Made by a program: the position numbers and the translations under genes | Shown here: positions 1 to 10,522 of the stretch, in pieces | Position numbering within the stretch: the first letter of the stretch is position 1 | Layout: each line of letters opens with the position of its first letter | The notes under the pieces: generated by a model | Told to the model about the DNA's origin: nothing | Seen by the model: only the letters and a program-made list of their open reading frames with translations | Databases searched by the model: none | From: Aselliscus stoliczkanus | Lineage: Eukaryota > Chordata > Mammalia > Chiroptera > Hipposideridae | Reading direction: 5' to 3' | DNA length: 64,000 bases | NCBI GenBank assembly: GCA_033961575.1 | Contig: CM066733.1 | Location: 106,669,921-106,733,920 of the forward strand

Positions 1-293
1 ACTTTCACACATTTACGTGGGATATGTGGAATTCAGATTTTTAAATAAATCTCCATATTTAACCCTTACTCTTAAGAAATTATCTTTAGGCATTCTTTGG
101 CCTTTCTTATAAGAATGTTTTTTATTTTTGTTTCCCGATTTCTATTAGTGATGACTCAAAAAGAGATACTTTTAGGGTATCTTAATCTGTTTTTATGCAA
201 ACACTATATTTTTTAGTTTTATTTTACAGTTAGTTTTGAAAAATGTAAAAATGGCTCACTGTCAAAATATCTATAAATAAAAATGTAAATTTA

Positions 294-417
294 GGGCCAG
301 CCAAGAGGCTTTGTTGTTAAGCGCTGGCTTGGGAGGCCAGCGGCCCCGGTTCGGGTCCCACATATGAAGACCAGTGACACTGCCCTCAAAAAAAAAAAAA
401 AAAAAAAAAAGAAAAAG
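294..417 (+). mobile_element. Short tRNA-derived SINE (type A)
   Basis: The copy starts with a GGGCCAGCC head and has a B-box-like GGTTCGGGTCC. Its body ends at CACTGCCCTC and runs straight into an A-tail with a few G interruptions. It is flanked by target-site duplications aaatgtaaattta (281-293) and aaatgtagattta (418-430), which differ at one base. The head matches the first ~100 bases of the long SINEs elsewhere in the window. An RNA polymerase III origin and L1-driven insertion are inferred from this structure. Confidence 0.88.
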
Positions 418-430
418 AAATGTAGATTTA

Positions 431-1790
431 AAGAGCAACAGGTATACTTCAATCAGTTTTCAATACAATAAATATGAAATAATATTGGTAGTAATAGGGC
501 AGCTACAAATCAGCTTAATTTGTTGATTTGTACTGGTATACTGGATGGGATAAGGGACACATCACTCTAAAATAAAACTGAAAAACATTGCAAATTCCAG
601 TGCATCACACACAAAAAAAATTGATAAAATAGAATAATAATAATAATAATAACAGTAATATCTCTTTAGCAAAATAAATTTAAGAAAATGCCTTGGACCT
701 ATCCCCTATTTGTATGTATAAAAATGAACATTTACTAAAATGTTTTTAAATTATTAAATGGCATTTTCCTGCTTTGCATGGAAATAATATAACTCTATTG
801 TGATTTTACTATCATGAGTCTCACTATAATTTATTACTGCCCAAGATTCTTATTCTACTGAATTTTGATTATAATGATAATCTTCCCACTTTAAATTGCA
901 TTGTGAATTATTGTAAGGAGGCTACATCATTTTTCAAAATCATAAATGTTTTACTCCTAAATATCTATCTCTATAGCATTTATTTGCAGATTAACATTTG
1001 TGATGAAAAGGAATAAACCATTATTCCTTGACTGAACAGTTCTAAATTTTAGAATTATTGAGCTGAGATAACTTAAACTAGATAGTCTCAGCTGTAATGT
1101 AACATTATATAATTGTGAAAACATGAAAGTGATAATACATGGACCAGCCTTCGATGGATATTTTTATATTCAAATGGTGGCGCAGCTGGCCATTCTAAGT
1201 GAGACCTCATTTAGTATCTTTATTTAGGGTTTAACTGTAGGTTTTAAAGTCATTTTTAATGGTTAGTCTTATATATTCATATGGTCTTATAATACATTCC
1301 AAAAATTTAAATTCCTTCTTGATTAAAGTCACAACACATAGTTTAAATGTTATCTAACGGGCACTAATTTTCTCCTTCATAACTAGTTGTGTGAGTCTAC
1401 ATTTCAATTCTAAAGCTTCCACCCCATTTTTACTGTAATATATCTTGAAAGATTTAAATCACATATTCAGAAAATAATTGCCATTTTAAATTGAACTCAG
1501 AGTAGAACAAACCAATTACTGTAGTTGCCTCAGTGTAAAGTATTTGCCTTTTCTACCAGCTGTAGAAGTGCGTACACTCCTATCACCATTATTATCACAT
1601 TACTACTGCATTTGTATTCACCTCCTGAAGTAGACTAAAAAGCTTCCAGAGAAATGGATATCCTTGAAGTTCATATTGGATTTTAATGGTCTTATTTGTC
1701 ACAATTTAAAATATGAGAAATCTATAGTTAAACTAATTTATATTCATCCTCAAAATCTTTGGCTGAATTCTGATAGTGGAAATAGAAAAA
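431..1790. other. AT-rich stretch without recognised genes
   Basis: I see no ORF of interest, RNA gene or recognisable repeat here, apart from a short ATA-rich run near 633-653. Confidence 0.6.
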
Positions 1791-1828
1791 CACTATCTAT
1801 CTATCTATCTATATCTATATCTATATCT

Positions 1829-1859
<31 letters not shown>

Positions 1860-1896
1860 TTAAATATATGTTATACTAAACTAGCTTAATGACATT

Positions 1897-1934
<38 letters not shown>

Positions 1935-1952
1935 TCACATACACACACATAT
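1791..1952. repeat. Compound microsatellite cluster
   Basis: A (TATC)n tract grades into (TATATC)n and (TA)n between 1791 and 1860. After about 37 bases a (TA)n-(CA)n tract follows at 1898-1952. Open frames across it are low-complexity translations of the repeat. Confidence 0.95.
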
Positions 1953-2179
1953 GCATACTTCATGGCACTATTTAGCCACAGGGAGTACAAATGTTTAACT
2001 AGAGACATCAAAATATATGTATGCTTAAAACTATTATTGGGAAAAAAAACAAAAAACAAAAAAACTATTATTGGTGAAGAACATCTTGAAAATGAATGTT
2101 TTTTTCATGACATGTATTAGTGAAAAGTGCAGAGAATATGACTATTAGTGTTCTGTTATTATTATTTTTAAACTTTTAA

Positions 2180-3035
2180 ATCAACTTCATTGGGCTATAA
2201 TTTACCCCAAATGAAATGCATCCATTTTAAATGTATAGTTTCATGGATTTTGGCAAATGAAAACAATTATATAATCAACAGTGCAATAAAGATATAGAGC
2301 ATTTCCACCATCCCCCCAAATTCCCTTTGCCTCTTTGTAGTCAATGCCCCCTCAGTGTGTGGCCCTTGGTGACTTTTGCTACTTTCTCTCAAGATAGATC
2401 AGTTTTGAGGATTTGAGAATTTTGTATAAATGTAATCATACAATAGGTATCTTTGGGTCTGACTTCTTTTATGCCACATAATGCTTTTGAATATATCCAT
2501 GTTGTATTTATCAGTTCATCCCTTTTTATTTTAATTTTAATTGTATGACTATCAATATTTGTTTATTCATTTACTTGTTTATGAAGATTTGAATTGCTTC
2601 CAGTTTGGGATTTTCAATAGAATGCTTTAAACATCTACATACAAGCCTTTTGTTAGGCCTGTTTTCATTTCTTTTGGGAAAATACCTATAAGTGAAATTG
2701 CTGGTTCATAATTATAAGTGTATGTTTAACAGTATAAGAATCTGCTAACCAAAGTAGCTGTATAATTTTATGGTCCCACCAATAATGGATGAAATTCCAT
2801 TTGCCTCATAACCAATGCATGGTAGTATTAATTTTAGTGGGTGTGTAGTGATATTTTATTCTGATTTTGATATGCATTTCTCAGATTACTAATATTGTTT
2901 AGCATCTTTAAATGTGTTTATTGGCCATTTGTATGTCTCTTTTATGAAGTCATTGTTCAAATCTTCTGCTTATTTTTACTGGATTATTTGCCTTATTATT
3001 ACTAGATTGTAACTCCCTTTATATGTAATGGAGAC
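2180..3035 (-). mobile_element. Old LINE-1 fragment, antisense
   Basis: On the plus strand the text reads as the reverse complement of an old mammalian L1 3' portion. It has the hallmark order: a 3'UTR-like segment, a block around 'gggaaaatacctataagtg' with 'gaaattgctggttcataa', then antisense ORF2 text near 2920 ('ttggccatttgtatgtctct'). Divergence is high, no tail or target-site duplication is visible, and no frame is open. It probably belongs to an ancient L1M-type subfamily; the subfamily name is a guess. Confidence 0.75.
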
Positions 3036-3858
3036 AAGTGTCACACTGGAACCACATGCTATAAGAGAGGCTATACCAAAGCAATTATCTGTCTTTTTAT
3101 AGCCTCAACAGTAAATGAAAGGAAAAGTATAAAGGGCTGATTATAGCAGTTGCATTAGCCAGTCAGCATTGTTTTACATGGCTTGCAATCCATATTTATA
3201 ATATTTAACTAAAATAATTATTATAATCTGGCATGCAACAATATGTTTGGTTATGAGGGAACATGTGTACAAACATACATATATAGTTATTATATGTAGT
3301 ATGTGGCATTGGGTAAGAAACTAAAAATAATGGCACCCTATTTACTTTCTGATTAAAAACAAAATGAGCAAAAAACATCAAAAAAGAGAACAACAAATAT
3401 TATCAAATTTTACAATTTTAAATGATTCCTAATGAAGGAAATATTACATTGTTCTAATTTATTTTATATGCTGTTTACTGAGACAGAGATAAGTGGTAGT
3501 AAATACAGAACACATACTTAAACATCTACTTAAGGAGAAGTGTGGCATTTCACGGTTTCAAGCCAAAGTGTCATATAAAATCACAAACAATAAGATTTAT
3601 AATAATGCATTATTATAAAGAGACACCATATAAAGGATTGTAAAGTAGGTGTGTCTATAAATAAAAAATTAGAACATACAACAAAAATAATAGAGCAGAG
3701 ATGTTTTTTAATATAAAAGGAGTAAAAACAAAGAGGGCCACTGACCATTAAAACATACCTATACCAAAGTGACTCATATATTTTTTAAAGATCTATCTAT
3801 CTATATGGGGAAAAAAATAGTTTAGGAAAAATTACAGAGCACTATCATATGTAACTGT
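3036..3858. other. AT-rich stretch without recognised genes
   Basis: No gene or confident repeat is visible. The minus-strand open frame at 3205-3396 has no recognisable domain and low-information composition. Confidence 0.5.
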
Positions 3859-3944
3859 GTTAGTCAGCATTCTTCAGAGAAGCAGAACCAATAGGATGTA
3901 GGTGTATAGATAGGTAGATAGATGATGATAGATAGATGATAGAT

Positions 3945-4032
<88 letters not shown>

Positions 4033-4475
4033 GATAGATAATTTATTATAAGAAATTGGCTCAGGCAATGCAGAAGTGCCAACATCTGCAGTTGGCAAGC
4101 TGGGGGCCCTGGAGAGCTGGTAGTGTAGTTCCCGGTAGTCTGAAGGCCTGGGGACTGGGAGAGCCAATGGTATAAATTCTAGTTTGAAAATAGTGTACTA
4201 CTTTGAGTCCAAAGGCAGTGAAAGACAGATGTCCAATTCAAGGCAGTCAGACAGGAAGAGTTACCCCTTACTCAGCCTTTTCGTTGTATTTCGGTCTTCA
4301 ATAGGAAGGATAAGGTCATCCACATTAGGGAGGAGAAGCTGACTTAGTCTACTGACACAAATGTTAATCTCATCCAGAAAACCCTCACGGACATACACAG
4401 AATAACATGTGACCAAATGTCCGGGCAACCCTTGGTTCAGTCAAGATGACATAAAATTAGTCCTTCCAGTCACAT
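3859..4475 (+). mobile_element. Old interspersed repeat with internal GATA expansion (class uncertain)
   Basis: The segment opens with 'gtgttagtcagcattcttca', which I recognise as the start of a common mammalian repeat. It closes with 'tcagtcaagatgacataaaa' and 'attagtccttccagtcac'. The body looks LTR-like (TG at the start, C-rich end), but I cannot name the family. The internal microsatellite has grown at a GATA-rich point of the repeat. No coding capacity is seen. Confidence 0.5.
3905..4040. repeat. (GATA)n tetranucleotide microsatellite
   Basis: About 135 bases of mostly GATA/GATG units with a few interruptions. The open frames on the minus strand (3864-4085 and 3874-4167) are Tyr-Leu-Ser-Ile repeats translated from it and are not genes. 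Confidence 0.97.
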
Positions 4476-4587
4476 TCCTCAAGTGAATGGCAGAGCTCTA
4501 TATCCACCCTTACTTATTTCACGTTCAGTATAGAGAAAATGCAATAAATGTGTATAATGTAACAATATAAATATGTATAATATAACA

Positions 4588-4735
4588 CTATAGCTATTGA
4601 GAATGCAATCGCCAAATATAATGTGGTCCCTTTTGACTCATAAGACTGGGTTTTTCTTCTATCAAAAGTGATACAGTAATTTTACATATTTGCCATACAA
4701 AAATATATTTCTGTAATAATAATTTCTTATAATTT
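4588..4735 (+). repeat. Diverged direct repeat, copy 1
   Basis: The block contains 'aatgtggtccc', 'tatcaaaagtgata' and 'ttctgtaataataat' in the same order and spacing as the block at 6070-6205. I judge the identity by eye as roughly three quarters. Similarity fades on both sides. The family is not recognised. Confidence 0.7.
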
Positions 4736-6069
4736 GTTAACATAGTCCTCATTAAAAACACCTCAAGTATGATATAATTTGACTATATTTGTTGTCTCTT
4801 TGGCTGTCTTGCTTAAAGAGACATATAATGTGACTCTGCTTTATCTTTTACTCGCTGTCAAGTACTCCCACATGTTACATGTGTATTTTGATATATATTT
4901 TGGTCCATTTCCTTGGATTTACCATTTCTTGAGGCTAAAGAATACATACTAAAGTGTATTAGTATTTTGTTCTAATGCCTAAAACCATTCTAGGCACTTT
5001 GGTGTTACTATGTCATTTTTCTCAGGATTGTTAATTTGGGTAGTAAGTAAATGTGAAGCAGTAGAGGTGCCAACAAACGTTACTTCTGTATGCTATGGCT
5101 ATTGATCACTCACAGGGGTTTTCTGCGTAATAATGATTGCTAATTACTGAACTTCCCATTTGTCATTCAAGAACCCAGTGTCATATTAACTACTGTTTTC
5201 TGCCCCTTCAAATAATTCCTGGACTCTTCACCTGTGATGGACTCCTAATCCCCTGTTGTCTTTTTTATTTCTATTGTTAAAATATCAGATATCTTCAAAC
5301 TTCTAAATATCCCTGGCCTCCAGTCCACGTGGCCACTTGCCATTGTAGATTCCGTCTATCTATATGAGTTTTTCTAGTGCATTGTGTTTGAAGCAGCTCA
5401 CATGTTCTAACTCAACTTATGCCATATTTCAAGTTATTTGTGCTATTCTGTGCATAAAATAAAACAGTTTGCCAATTCATGTTAACAAAGCAAATGTAGT
5501 AACAAATGCAATATAAAAACAAGGATAGAAATATCTCAAAGAACTCATGCTGATGTTATCTACAGCCATGTTGTGGTTTGAAGCCTGAAAAAGATAAGGG
5601 GGTTCTTAAACCAAATAAGAGAAGATAGACTAGGAAAGGAGCAGGTCAAAGTGGCTCCCACCACCATAGCTCACTGATCAAGAACTGTAATTTTAGCTTT
5701 GATCTCTTTGAAGATGCCATCAGTGATTTTTTTCGAATTCTACTCTGTTATAAATAGTAATGTTTAATCCAAAAAAGTACATTGAAAGTGACATTTATTT
5801 TATACATTTCTGTCTATATTGATACTGCATCAAATTTATTACAGAGTACTGGGTTATTTTACCTCTATTTTTCTCCCAAATATGTGTCATTCTCTTTTTT
5901 CCCCATTGTGCTTATTTACTGTTTGTTATCTCTCATTAGAGAGTATTGATTATTTTCATTTTGTATTATCTATAATATCCATATGTTAAGATATTTCTTG
6001 TTACATTGATAACATTAAAAATATCACCACTGAAAAACGTGTGTGTGTCTGTGTATGTGTGTGTATACA
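4736..6069. other. AT-rich stretch without recognised genes
   Basis: I see no supported gene or confidently identified repeat. A TG-rich run sits at 6040-6066. Confidence 0.5.
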
Positions 6070-6205
6070 TATAACTACTGAGATACAATGTCAAATAAAA
6101 TGTGGTCCCATTTGATTAATGGGACTTATTTATTTTCTCATATCAAAAGTGATAGTTTTATACATTTGACATACAATAATAATTTTCTGTAATAATAATC
6201 ATTAC
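6070..6205 (+). repeat. Diverged direct repeat, copy 2
   Basis: This is the second copy of the block at 4588-4735, in the same orientation about 1.48 kb downstream. It shares 'aatgtggtccca', 'tatcaaaagtgata', 'catttgacatacaa' and 'ttctgtaataataat'. Confidence 0.7.
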
Positions 6206-6850
6206 ATTATAAGGCACATAGATCTACAGGGTAATTAATATCAAAGGCCATTTAATACACATTATTCATACTTTTGAGTGTTCAACTCTTGTTAATATAA
6301 ACTTCTACATCAGATACATTTACTGTTAACCATCCTTTTATAGAACTGACTTTTAGAATTATAACTACCCACTATGTAGCACCAGTGCCAGGTGCTACCC
6401 ATAATGTGACACAAGTTGGAGGGGCAGAGATGGTTTTATAATAACATATTCTTTGCTGTTTGGCACCAGCAACATGCAATCATGGGGGAAATACAGGGTT
6501 TGAGATGTACTGAGTTAGAGGCTAATCTGCTGAAAATTATTCCAAGCATCAGATGTACAAAGTTATAAATGGGGGATTCTTATTGAAGTTTAATTAAAAT
6601 TTATCACTTTTCCTGTGAGAAATATACTCAACGATGTAGCATAAAAATTACAAATATGCTGCATTTCTTTATACTTTTTTCTTTCTTGATGGGTAATTAC
6701 AGAATTTAAAGGGATTCCTGTGCTTTTAGAGCACAAACCTATATCAATCCTGTGATAGAAGATTCATTTCTAACAGTTTGTGAACGAAAAAAGCTTGATA
6801 TATTCCAAAATTAGATAAAATTTCTAAAAATTATATACATCCAAGTTGTC
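6206..6850. other. Stretch without recognised genes, possibly the 3' flank of the ERV-L-like element
   Basis: I see no open frame of interest. The ERV-L-like internal sequence on the right should be followed here by a 3' LTR if the provirus was once complete, but I could not recognise LTR ends. Confidence 0.4.
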
Positions 6851-7333
6851 CATGACAGTAGTCCTGTCTAAAGGGATCAGAAGAGGAATCTCTGTCAAGC
6901 TCTCTCACTAGCTGGGTGTATCCCATGGGGTAGTGTGTGAGATAGTGGTGAATTAGAGGAATGGTAGCTGGAGCTATTAGACAATTATACTCCCCAAAGT
7001 ACTAGATCTGATTTGGCACATCTGCATGACACCATATTCTATAGCACATGCTTCAAAATCTTTTCCAAGTGAGTTTGAGGAATAGCTCCTCCATTGTTCC
7101 ATGGATCTCTCTTACTGAGTGGAAACTTAAAAGAGAGAGTTTAGTGTGAAGAAATGCAGATCCCAATACTGTAGTTGACATTGGGGTACACCTGGCACTC
7201 GTCTTCTTCATTCTCCACTATGCACCCACAATTTCTCTTACCTTCAGCTATCATCTGGTGACGTAATTCAAACTAACGTTCCTGTGGAGTCGAAGAATCA
7301 TACCCTCAGGCTGGTGGTTCTGCACTTGTCTAT

Positions 7334-7531
7334 TTATAGATATAATGGGGCAATTGAGTACCAGGAGGCCCCTAAATGGACCACCTGGGCTCCACATGTA
7401 TTTTTCTCTGTAGAAAGCAGCCCTACTGCCTCCTGGTGATTGAGGTAAATTAGTCTTTCAAGAATGGCAACTTCTTTACTTGCCTGCTGGCTTTGGATAT
7501 GAGGAATCCAAAGTATCCTGGTGGCTGCCAT
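7334..7531 (-). pseudogene. ERV-L-like pol remnant, region leading into dUTPase
   Basis: The 65-residue minus-strand frame contains WIPHIQSQQASKEVAILE followed by LNHQEAVGLLS. I recognise this as resembling the junction from pol into the C-terminal dUTPase domain carried by ERV-L elements. The domain is incomplete, and the frame stops soon after a degraded stretch with HLGASWYSIAPLYL. A dUTPase would hydrolyse dUTP; this fragment cannot encode a working enzyme. The alternative is a chance resemblance, but its position downstream of an RT remnant on the same strand argues against that. Confidence 0.55.
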
Positions 7532-8273
7532 AGCTTGTAGTTCAATGTGTTTCTTGCTGTGTACCCTGGAGAAAGTTTGCCTCTTCTGAGGACAAGACCT
7601 CAGCTCTGCAGAGTTCAGAGTTGTGAGGATTGAAATGTTTCCACATATTTCTGCTGTGGATTCACTGGGAGGGATGGTAAGAGTTTATTTATGCTTTCAG
7701 CTCTTCATTACTGGACAAGTATATCATTCCAACTGAGAACAGAGCACTAAACAATGACCTTTGATGTAATGAATACACAGCATCTTGAAAGATGGCACTT
7801 TCCCCCTTCATAATATTGCCTTCAACCTGTCACCTCAGCTTTGCCTGGAGAAGGTCACTATGGGGTTCTGTGTGGCTGGCTGCTACTAGATGGTCCAGCT
7901 GATGGGCCATAGGCCACTCCCACACATACTTCACTGGGAGGTGAGTGGCCTGGTCGATGTTATGCCTGAACCTGTGGATCAGGAGTTCCATAAGCATCCT
8001 GATAATGGTGCAGAATAAGGCTCTGAAGGCAGGAATGGAAACCTATACTGAGAATAGATATCTAAAACAAACTTTTAGCCTTTCCCAGATGGAAGGGATT
8101 CAATATAGACAAGTTGCCACCAAGTTATAGGTCGGGCTTTTCAAGGAACACTTTTGAATTCAGGGCTCAGCATTCATTGTAGTTGGTAACGATTTGGATA
8201 TTAATAGCCTACAGTAACTCTATTGTAATGATAAGTTGGAGTCCATGCTATTGGGTCTATATCTAAACTTTAT

Positions 8274-8409
8274 GGGCCGGCCGAATGGCTCAGTTGGTTA
8301 AGAGCTCGCTCAAAAGTGCAAGCTGAGCTCTGAGCAACAGCGGTTCGAGGCCAGCCCGAGCTGAGTTGCCGTTGAGCTGCCAACAGGTGGCAGGATGGCT
8401 CAGCTAAAA

Positions 8410-8453
<44 letters not shown>
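8274..8453 (+). mobile_element. tRNA-derived SINE, type C, with (AAAT)n tail
   Basis: It begins GGGCCGGCCGAATGGCTCAG (A-box-like TGGCTCAGTTGG) and has a B box GGTTCGAGGCC. The unrelated ~65-base body ends 'ggatggctcagctaaaa', and a long AAAT-repeat tail follows. The target-site duplication taaactttat is at 8264-8273 and 8454-8463. It was inserted into the ERV-L-like sequence. Confidence 0.9.
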
Positions 8454-8456
<3 letters not shown>

Positions 8457-8849
8457 ACTTTATATCTCCCAGTGTGGCCACTCTGTTCATGTACTTATTA
8501 TGTCATTTTAGTCATGTTTTCCTCCTGGTGGTAGAGGATCCAGCATGTATTGATGTGGTTTTTACAATGAAGAGGATATCTTCATATACCATTGAATGCA
8601 GGACCTCAAAAAACTCACTGAACTGTCATGCTCTCAAAACTTTATAGGTTCATCATCGATATTCTGAATGGTATGTATCTCTCCAAAGTCTCCAGTGTAC
8701 TAGCCACCTCTTGTATGATATATCAGATCAATACAATGGATCAGTGTGATGTTTCATGAGATATCCAGTTTGTACAGACATCTTCAGACTATATTGTGAT
8801 AGAACAAAAAATTGTTAACATACTCCTCAGGGAAAACAGTAAATGGCTA

Positions 8850-9122
8850 TTAGTCTATACTCCATATGAATGAAAGTGTTTCTATCTCTCTTTTGTGAGT
8901 GGAATTGAAAATAATGCATTCATCAAACCAATGGCTGTATGCCATGTTTCTACATATACCACGTGCCTTAGTCATCTTCTCTAGAAATGATAATACAACT
9001 GGCACAGTGGCCAACACTTCTACTTTGTTAAGCTTGTAGATTAAAGTGATTCTCCAGGATCCATTCAGTTTCTGCAGGGGCCGAAATGGTAAGTTAAACA
9101 GCCATATAATAGGAACTTGCAT
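8850..9122 (-). pseudogene. ERV-L-like reverse transcriptase remnant
   Basis: The 90-residue minus-strand frame contains FRPLQKLNGSWRITLIYKLN, then VPVVLSFLEKM, then a degraded stretch ending in FIWSID. This order resembles the N-terminal palm region of a retroviral reverse transcriptase, with the NGSWR core well preserved. The downstream catalytic Y-x-D-D box is not intact: the expected region near 8720-8760 shows only a degenerate trace. The ORF2-less L1 element inserted just upstream of this frame, at 9165-9181. It is not functional. Confidence 0.6.
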
Positions 9123-9199
9123 ACTTAAAGACTTTAACGGTGGCAGTAATTTCTTCCATTCCTCCTGGAATATGGTTTTGTTTTTTTTTTGAACTTTTA

Positions 9200-9262
9200 T
9201 TTTTTTATTTTTTTAAATATTTTCTCCCAGTCTTTTGCTTGTTTTTTCAATTTAGTGTTGTC
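9200..9262 (-). mobile_element. Segment 3' of a SINE, probable 3' transduction
   Basis: This 63-base stretch lies between the T-run of the SINE at 9263-9713 and the left copy of that SINE's target-site duplication (tttttttgaactttta, 9184-9199 and 9714-9729). It was therefore inserted together with the SINE. On the minus strand it reads 'aagactgggagaaaatattt', which resembles L1 ORF2 sequence, and it ends in an A-rich tail. Confidence 0.7.
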
Positions 9263-9713
9263 TTTTTTTTTTTTTTTTTTTAAGATTTTATTGGGGAATT
9301 GGCGGAGGGGAACAGCGTTGGGGAATCGGGGAAGGGGAACAGACAAGTTGCTGTCTTTTTTTTTGTTCTTCAGTTTAGTTGCGGAGGATGTTGCTTCACT
9401 GTTGGTATCGTCATTGCGCTCTTCCCGGATGAGGCAGATCGGTCGCTGGCCTCTGGATGTCGCTCACCGCGGCTATTGGCAGCTCACGCTTGGCTGCCAG
9501 CCGCTCACGCTGGCTGCGGGCCACTCACTGTAGCCTATGGCAGCCCACTGCAGCAGGGGCTGCAGCCCACACCATCACCGGAGCTCGCACAGCCCAGCTC
9601 AAGGTGGAGCTGTTAGCTGTAGAGGGCAGTGTCACTGGCCCTCATGTGGGATCCGAACCGGGGCCGCTGGCATCCCCAAACCAGCGCTTAACCAATGCGC
9701 CACTCGGCCGGCC
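9263..9713 (-). mobile_element. Long tRNA-derived SINE (type B, subfamily i)
   Basis: On the minus strand the copy runs from GGCCGGCCGAGTGGCGCATT through B box GGTTCGGATCC to an AATAAAATCTT end and A-tail. It lacks the ATGGGCC-containing 7-base block and the extra AT in the CACATGAGGG motif, and it has the GCGCTGG variant, which places it in subfamily i. It sits inside the A-tail region of the half-L1 element. Plus-strand frames across it (9299-9616, 9457-9978) are not genes. Confidence 0.93.
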
Positions 9714-10457
9714 TTTTTTTGAACTTTTAAATTTTTTATTTTATTTTATTAGTTTCAGGTGTACAACACAATGCAATAGTTATACTCTTTACCCCCCCAA
9801 AGTGAAAACCCCCCTCCCCCAGTTCACCATCCCACTCCCCCCCCATATCATACATATCCATCACAACTCCCTTGACTCCCCTCCACAGTATACTCCACAT
9901 CCCGTGACCATCCACATATTCAGTTGCAGTTGGCATACAATACTATACAACATCAGCTTCAGGTGTACAGTGCAGTGATCAAGCCTCTACTCCATCCATG
10001 AAGTGGTCTCCCTAACAAGACATGTGACTATCTGACACACCACAAAATTTTTACAACATTATTATATTCCCCGAACTGTGTTTCATATCCCTGTGGCAAT
10101 ATTGTAGTTGTCTATTTATGCTGTCTAATCCCTTCCCCTACCCCCCCATCCCCACCCCGTTCCCAACTAACAACCCTCAGTTTTTCCACTACATCTACGA
10201 GTCTGTTTACTTTGATTGTTCACTCAGCTCTTCAGACTTCACACACAAGTGAGATCACATGGTACCTGTCCTTCTCTGACTCACTTATTTCTCGCAACAT
10301 AATAGTCTCTTCACAACATTATCAATTACATTCCCAGAACTGCCCCCATATCCCTGCAGCAACATTGTAGTCCCACATACACTGTCCAAAACCTTCCCCC
10401 TCTCCCCCTTCCCCACTCCTTCCCAGCCAGCAACCATCAGTTTTTCCTTTATATCTG

Positions 10458-10485
10458 CTTGATATGACTTCAATCTTCTTAAATT
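10458..10485 (-). other. 28-base ORF2 island at the half-L1 deletion junction
   Basis: This island matches positions 38074-38101 of the full-length L1 (endonuclease part of ORF2), with one visible base difference. On the minus strand it is joined upstream to the inter-ORF text 'gctaacccagagagaca' and downstream to 3'UTR text 'cagatataaagg'. The element therefore carries two separate internal deletions, not one. Confidence 0.8.
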
Positions 10486-10522
10486 GTCTCTCTGGGTTAG
10501 CTTGTTTACCCCTTTCTTTTGT

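Noticed and set aside
3864..4167. Tyr-Leu-Ser-Ile repeat proteins on the minus strand
   Set aside because: They are translations of a GATA microsatellite.
9457..9978. 173-codon plus-strand open frame
   Set aside because: It runs through an antisense long SINE and an L1 tail. The same peptide pattern recurs at every type B SINE copy, so it is a repeat translation.
10458..10485. Simple splicing of an L1 transcript as the cause of the ORF2 loss
   Set aside because: I could not find convincing GT donor and AG acceptor positions at both junctions by comparison with the full-length copy, so splicing is not claimed.
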